64,000 nucleotides of DNA from Streptomyces sp. SLBN-31 (GTDB lineage Bacteria; Actinomycetota; Actinomycetes; Streptomycetales; Streptomycetaceae). The notes beneath the pieces are model-generated. The model was not told the DNA's origin, did not search any database, and worked only from the letters and a program-made list of their open reading frames with translations. Made by a program: the position numbers and the translations under genes. Below, piece after piece: positions 61,247-64,000 of this stretch (positions are counted from its first letter, which is position 1; the number at the start of each line of letters is the position of its first letter). The stretch spans positions 1,984,001 through 2,048,000 of the forward strand of contig NZ_VFNC01000001.1 in assembly GCF_006715395.1 (NCBI RefSeq), in the 5' to 3' direction.

Positions 61247-62242
61247 ATGGAGACGAATACCCACGCGATGCTGCCGCCCGGTCTCGACAACCTCGACGTG
61301 CGCCTGCTGACGGCACTGGAGATCGACGGCCGGGCGCCGTTCAGCAGGATCGCCTCGGTGCTCGGCGTCTCCGACCAGACCGTCGCCCGCCGTTACCGCC
61401 GGCTGTGCGCCGAGGACGGGCTGCGGGTCGTGGTGCTGCGGGACGCCCAGCGGCTGGGCCGGGACCAGTGGATGCTGCGGGTGCGCTGCGCGCCGGACAG
61501 CGCCCTGGCCATCGGGGAGGCGCTCGCGAAGCGCCCCGACACGTCCTGGGTCGGACTCGCCTCGGGCGGCACCGAGGTCCTGTGCCTGACCCGCCCGCGC
61601 AGTTCGAGCGACCACGACGACCTGCTGCTCGGCAAGCTCCCGCGCACTCCCAGCGTGGTGGAGATCCGCGCCCACCAGCTGCTGCACCGGTTCTACGGCG
61701 GCGCGCAGGGCTGGATCAGCAAGCTCGGCGCGCTCACCACCGAGGAGGCCGAAGCCCTGCGCCCGCCCACCGGGCCGGCCCCGGGCCCCGCGCGTCTCAC
61801 CGCCGAGGACGAGCCCCTGCTGGACGCCCTGGAGCGCGACGGCCGCGCCGGCTACCCCGAACTGCGGCGCGCCACCGGCCTGTCCGAGTCCGCGGTCAAG
61901 CGCCGCCTCGCCGCGCTACGCGCCTCGGGCGCGGTGTACGTCGACTCCGAGTGCGACCCTGCCGTGATCGGCCACCCGGTCGCCGCCATGCTGTGGATCA
62001 CCGCGGCCCCGGCCGCCCTGCACTCCGTCGGCGAGGCCCTGGCCGGTCACCGCCCGATCGCCCACGCCTCCGCGACGGCCGGCCCCTGCAACATCGTCGC
62101 AACCGCGCTGGCGGAGAACACCGCCGCCCTCTACGCCTACCTCAGCGGCCCCCTCGGCCACCTGGAGGGCGTCCAGCACGTGGAGACGACCGTGTTCCTC
62201 CGCCGCATCAAACAGCTCACATATCCGCCACCAGCACGCTGA
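61247..62242 (+). CDS. Lrp/AsnC-type regulator with two modules
   Basis: 331 aa, twice the usual Lrp/AsnC length (about 150-170). Module 1: HTH in LDVRLLTALEIDGRAPFSRI then SVLGVSDQTVARRYRRL, with an RAM-like domain to about residue 175. Module 2: HTH in LLDALERDGRAGYPELRRAT then GLSESAVKRRLAALRA (about residues 190-235), and a second RAM domain ending IKQLTYPPPAR. This tandem layout is common in actinobacteria and may let one chain form a pseudo-dimer. Divergent from the MFS exporter, which it probably regulates. Confidence 0.88.
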   Translation: METNTHAMLPPGLDNLDVRLLTALEIDGRAPFSRIASVLGVSDQTVARRYRRLCAEDGLRVVVLRDAQRLGRDQWMLRVRCAPDSALAIGEALAKRPDTSWVGLASGGTEVLCLTRPRSSSDHDDLLLGKLPRTPSVVEIRAHQLLHRFYGGAQGWISKLGALTTEEAEALRPPTGPAPGPARLTAEDEPLLDALERDGRAGYPELRRATGLSESAVKRRLAALRASGAVYVDSECDPAVIGHPVAAMLWITAAPAALHSVGEALAGHRPIAHASATAGPCNIVATALAENTAALYAYLSGPLGHLEGVQHVETTVFLRRIKQLTYPPPAR

Positions 62243-62284
62243 CCGAGCCCTCACCGGGGCTCAGCGGCGGTGCAGTCGGTCGCT

Positions 62285-62850
62285 GGGCGCGGCGTGAAGG
62301 GGGGCTTGCGTGTCCGCTCCCGGCGCGCTGACCGGTGTCCGCGCGGGCCCCAGCGGGGGCGGAGGTCGGTCCACCGGCGCCGGGTGCGTATGAAGGGGGC
62401 CGGTAATTCGTTCGCGGCGGGCTGACTGGTGTCGGCGCGGGGGCCGAGTGGCGTCGGTTGGGCGCCCGGCGCGGCGTGAAGGGGGCTTGCGTGTCCGCTC
62501 CCGGCTAGCTGACCGGTGTCCGCACGGGCTCCAGCGGGGGGGATTCGGTCCAACGGTGCCGGGTGCCCAGGAAGGGGGCCGGCAATTCGTTCGCGGCGGG
62601 CTGACTGGTGTCGGCGCGGGGGCCGAGTGGCGTCGGTTGGGCGCCTGGCGCGGCGTGAAGGGGGCTTGCGTGTCCGCTCCCGGCTAGCTGACCGGTGTCC
62701 GCACGGACCTCAGCGGGGGCGGAGGTCGGTCCACCGGCGCCGGGTGCGTTGGAGACCGGTAATTCGTTCCCGGCGTGCTTACCGGGGTCCGCTCGGGGCC
62801 GAGTGGCGTCGGTTGGGCGCCTGGCGCGGCGTGAAGGGGGCTTGCCTGTC
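62285..62850. repeat. Tandem repeats of about 178-182 bp between convergent genes
   Basis: The anchor GCGGCGTGAAG recurs at 62289, 62471, 62649 and 62826. Each unit carries TTGCGTGTCCGCTCCCGG, a CTGACCGGTGTCCGC stretch, a GGAGGTCGGTCCACCGGC-type stretch, GGTAATTCGTTCGCGGCGGG and GAGTGGCGTCGGTTGGGCGC. Copies 2 and 3 are nearly identical, the fourth is cut short. Each reads open on the minus strand but codon usage is not gene-like. No other content is seen in 62243-62925. Confidence 0.9.
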
Positions 62851-62925
62851 GGCTGCCCGCTCGCGGGGCGCTGGCGGGTGCGGTCTCGCTCGCCGGGTGC
62901 CGCGCGCGGCACGGCGGGGGCCGAC

Positions 62926-63071
62926 TGTGCACTCCCGGCGCGGCTCACCGTTCCGCTCCCTGCCCGCCGACCGGCGCTCGCCCCCGCGGGGGCCTGCCTG
63001 TGCACTCCCGGCGCGGCTCACCGTTCCGCTCCTTGCCTGCCGGCCGGCGTTCGCCCCGCGGGGGCCCAGCG
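62926..63071. repeat. Two 73-bp direct repeats overlapping the LysR 3' end
   Basis: Two copies (62926-62998 and 62999-63071) begin TGTGCACTCCCGGCGCGGCT and continue CACCGTTCCGCTCC. Copy 2 contains the stop codon and last 17 codons of the LysR-type gene, so copy 1 is a duplication of the gene end. A further similar piece lies at about 62257-62285. Confidence 0.8.
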
Positions 63072-63938
63072 GCGGTGCAGGCGGTCGCCGGCTGCCAGGA
63101 TCGCTGCCGCCAGTGCGTCGGCCGCGCTCTGGGCGGAGGACCGGCGTCGGCCGTGGACGAGTACGAAGTCGACCTTGCCCAGCTCCGGCAGCCCCGCCCG
63201 CTCAGGTATCCGGGTGAGGCCCGGCGGGACGAGTCCCCGGGAGTGGGCCATCACGCCGAGCCCCGCCCGGGCCGCCGCGATCAGTCCGTTGAGGCTGGCG
63301 CTGGTGCAGGCGATGCGCCAGGGCCGGCCCACGCGCTCCAGCGACTCCAGGGCCACGGCCCGGGTGATGCCCGGCGGCGGGAAGACGATCAGCGGGACCG
63401 GCCGGTCCGGGTCCAGGCGCAGCCGTTCCGCGCCGATCCAGACGAGCTCGTCGTGCCAGACCAGTTCCCCGCGCGGGTCCTCGGGCCGCCGCTTCGCCAG
63501 CACCAGGTCCAGCTTCCCGGCCTGCAGCTGTTCGTGCAGGGTGCCCGACAGCTCCACGGTCAGCTCCAGGTCCACGTCGGGATGGTCGTGGCGGAAGCCC
63601 TCCAGGATCTCCGGCAGCCGGGTCAGCACGAAGTCCTCCGAGGCGCCGAAGCGGAGCCGGCCGCGCAGCCGCGTGCCCGCGAAGAAGGCCGTCGCCTGTT
63701 CGTGCACCTCCAGGATGCGGCGCGCGAAGCCCAGCATCGCCTCACCGTCCTCCGTCAGCTCCACGGAGTGCGTGTCCCGGGAGAACAGCCGGCGGCCGGT
63801 GGCTTCCTCGAGGCGGCGCACGTGCTGACTGACCGTGGACTGCCGCAGCCCGAGCCGCCGAGCGGCCTGAGTGAAGCTCAGGGTCTGCGAGACCGCCAGA
63901 AAAGTACGCAGGTGGGAGGGCTCGTACATGAGTTCCAC
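63018..63938 (-). CDS. LysR-family transcriptional regulator
   Basis: 306 aa. N-terminal HTH, residues about 6-65 (SHLRTFLAVSQTLSFTQAAR, LGLRQSTVSQHVRRLEEATG), then a type 2 periplasmic-binding-like effector domain (GRLRFGASEDFVLTRLPEIL, ELTVELSGTLHEQLQAGKLD, ARAGLGVMAHSRGLVPPGL). GTG 63938; ATG 63929 is the alternative. The C-terminal 17 residues lie in the 73-bp repeat. The target promoter would be at or past the window edge (63939-64000, no gene seen there). Confidence 0.9.
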   Translation of the reverse strand: MELMYEPSHLRTFLAVSQTLSFTQAARRLGLRQSTVSQHVRRLEEATGRRLFSRDTHSVELTEDGEAMLGFARRILEVHEQATAFFAGTRLRGRLRFGASEDFVLTRLPEILEGFRHDHPDVDLELTVELSGTLHEQLQAGKLDLVLAKRRPEDPRGELVWHDELVWIGAERLRLDPDRPVPLIVFPPPGITRAVALESLERVGRPWRIACTSASLNGLIAAARAGLGVMAHSRGLVPPGLTRIPERAGLPELGKVDFVLVHGRRRSSAQSAADALAAAILAAGDRLHRRWAPAGRTPAGRQGAER

Positions 63939-64000
63939 GGTAGCCGGTCATCGCGAACGGCGATGACAGTCAGAGCGGTATGACGGATTCCCGATCGCTC

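Noticed and set aside
62505..63005. A 166-residue minus-strand frame in the repeat array
   Set aside because: It is made of the 178-bp repeat units, has no start signal and no family similarity.

Overview
The window is high-GC actinobacterial chromosome, almost certainly Streptomyces. The support is the codon bias, frequent GTG starts and GTGA/ATGA overlaps, a ten-gene gas-vesicle cluster in the Streptomyces order gvpO-A-F-G-Y-Z-J-L-S-K, perfect CebR boxes in front of CBM2-bearing cellulases, and typical Streptomyces families (XRE/DUF5753 regulators, DUF574 methyltransferases, an SigB/F-type sigma factor). No tRNA, rRNA, CRISPR array, prophage or intact transposon was found.

1-9.7 kb: a coupled run of a 5'-truncated NDH-2-like flavoprotein, a short animal-type transketolase and a LigD polymerase-domain protein, followed by the complete gvp cluster, in which nearly every junction is a 1-4 base overlap. 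9.7-21.1 kb: small stress-type genes (an overlooked 56-aa hydrophobic protein, a methyltransferase, an ABC-F protein, an Rv2629-like baeRF protein, a PfpI-type protein, a CBS-domain protein, a DUF2795 protein, a PoxB-type pyruvate oxidase) ending at an SigB-like sigma factor. Three genes here have matches to the SigB promoter consensus GNNT-N14/16-GGGTAY, so this may be a local general-stress block. A decayed PAP2 phosphatase fragment lies at about 10.9-11.0 kb.

21.2-32.4 kb: a secreted Asp/Pro/Ala-repeat protein; an aminotransferase-fold protein with no possible PLP lysine, coupled to a metallo-beta-lactamase-fold hydrolase; a 16-bp minisatellite; a DedA/MBL pair; a holin-like/phosphatase fusion; and a coupled MoxR ATPase plus metallopeptidase-VWA protein with an internal duplication. 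32.4-40.9 kb: a second-type DnaK behind a HAIR-like site, an orphan NarJ, several methyltransferases and regulators, and a WYL regulator whose start codon lies inside a perfect 12-bp-arm palindrome.

40.9-55.7 kb: a polysaccharide-degradation island with a PL11 rhamnogalacturonan lyase, a GH74 xyloglucanase, GH48 exoglucanase, GH5 endoglucanase, GH6 cellulase and GH75 chitosanase. Four of these carry CBM2. Control signals are visible: two CebR boxes between GH48 and GH5, a related LacI-type palindrome before GH74 and a CsnR-like box before GH75. Inverted copies of a short GC-rich repeat bracket the GH48-GH5-GH6 block. 55.7-64 kb: an ABM-domain protein, an aldo/keto reductase, an acyl-CoA synthetase, an MFS exporter divergent from a double-module Lrp/AsnC regulator, and a LysR regulator whose 3' end runs into two tandem-repeat arrays (about 73 and 178 bp periods).
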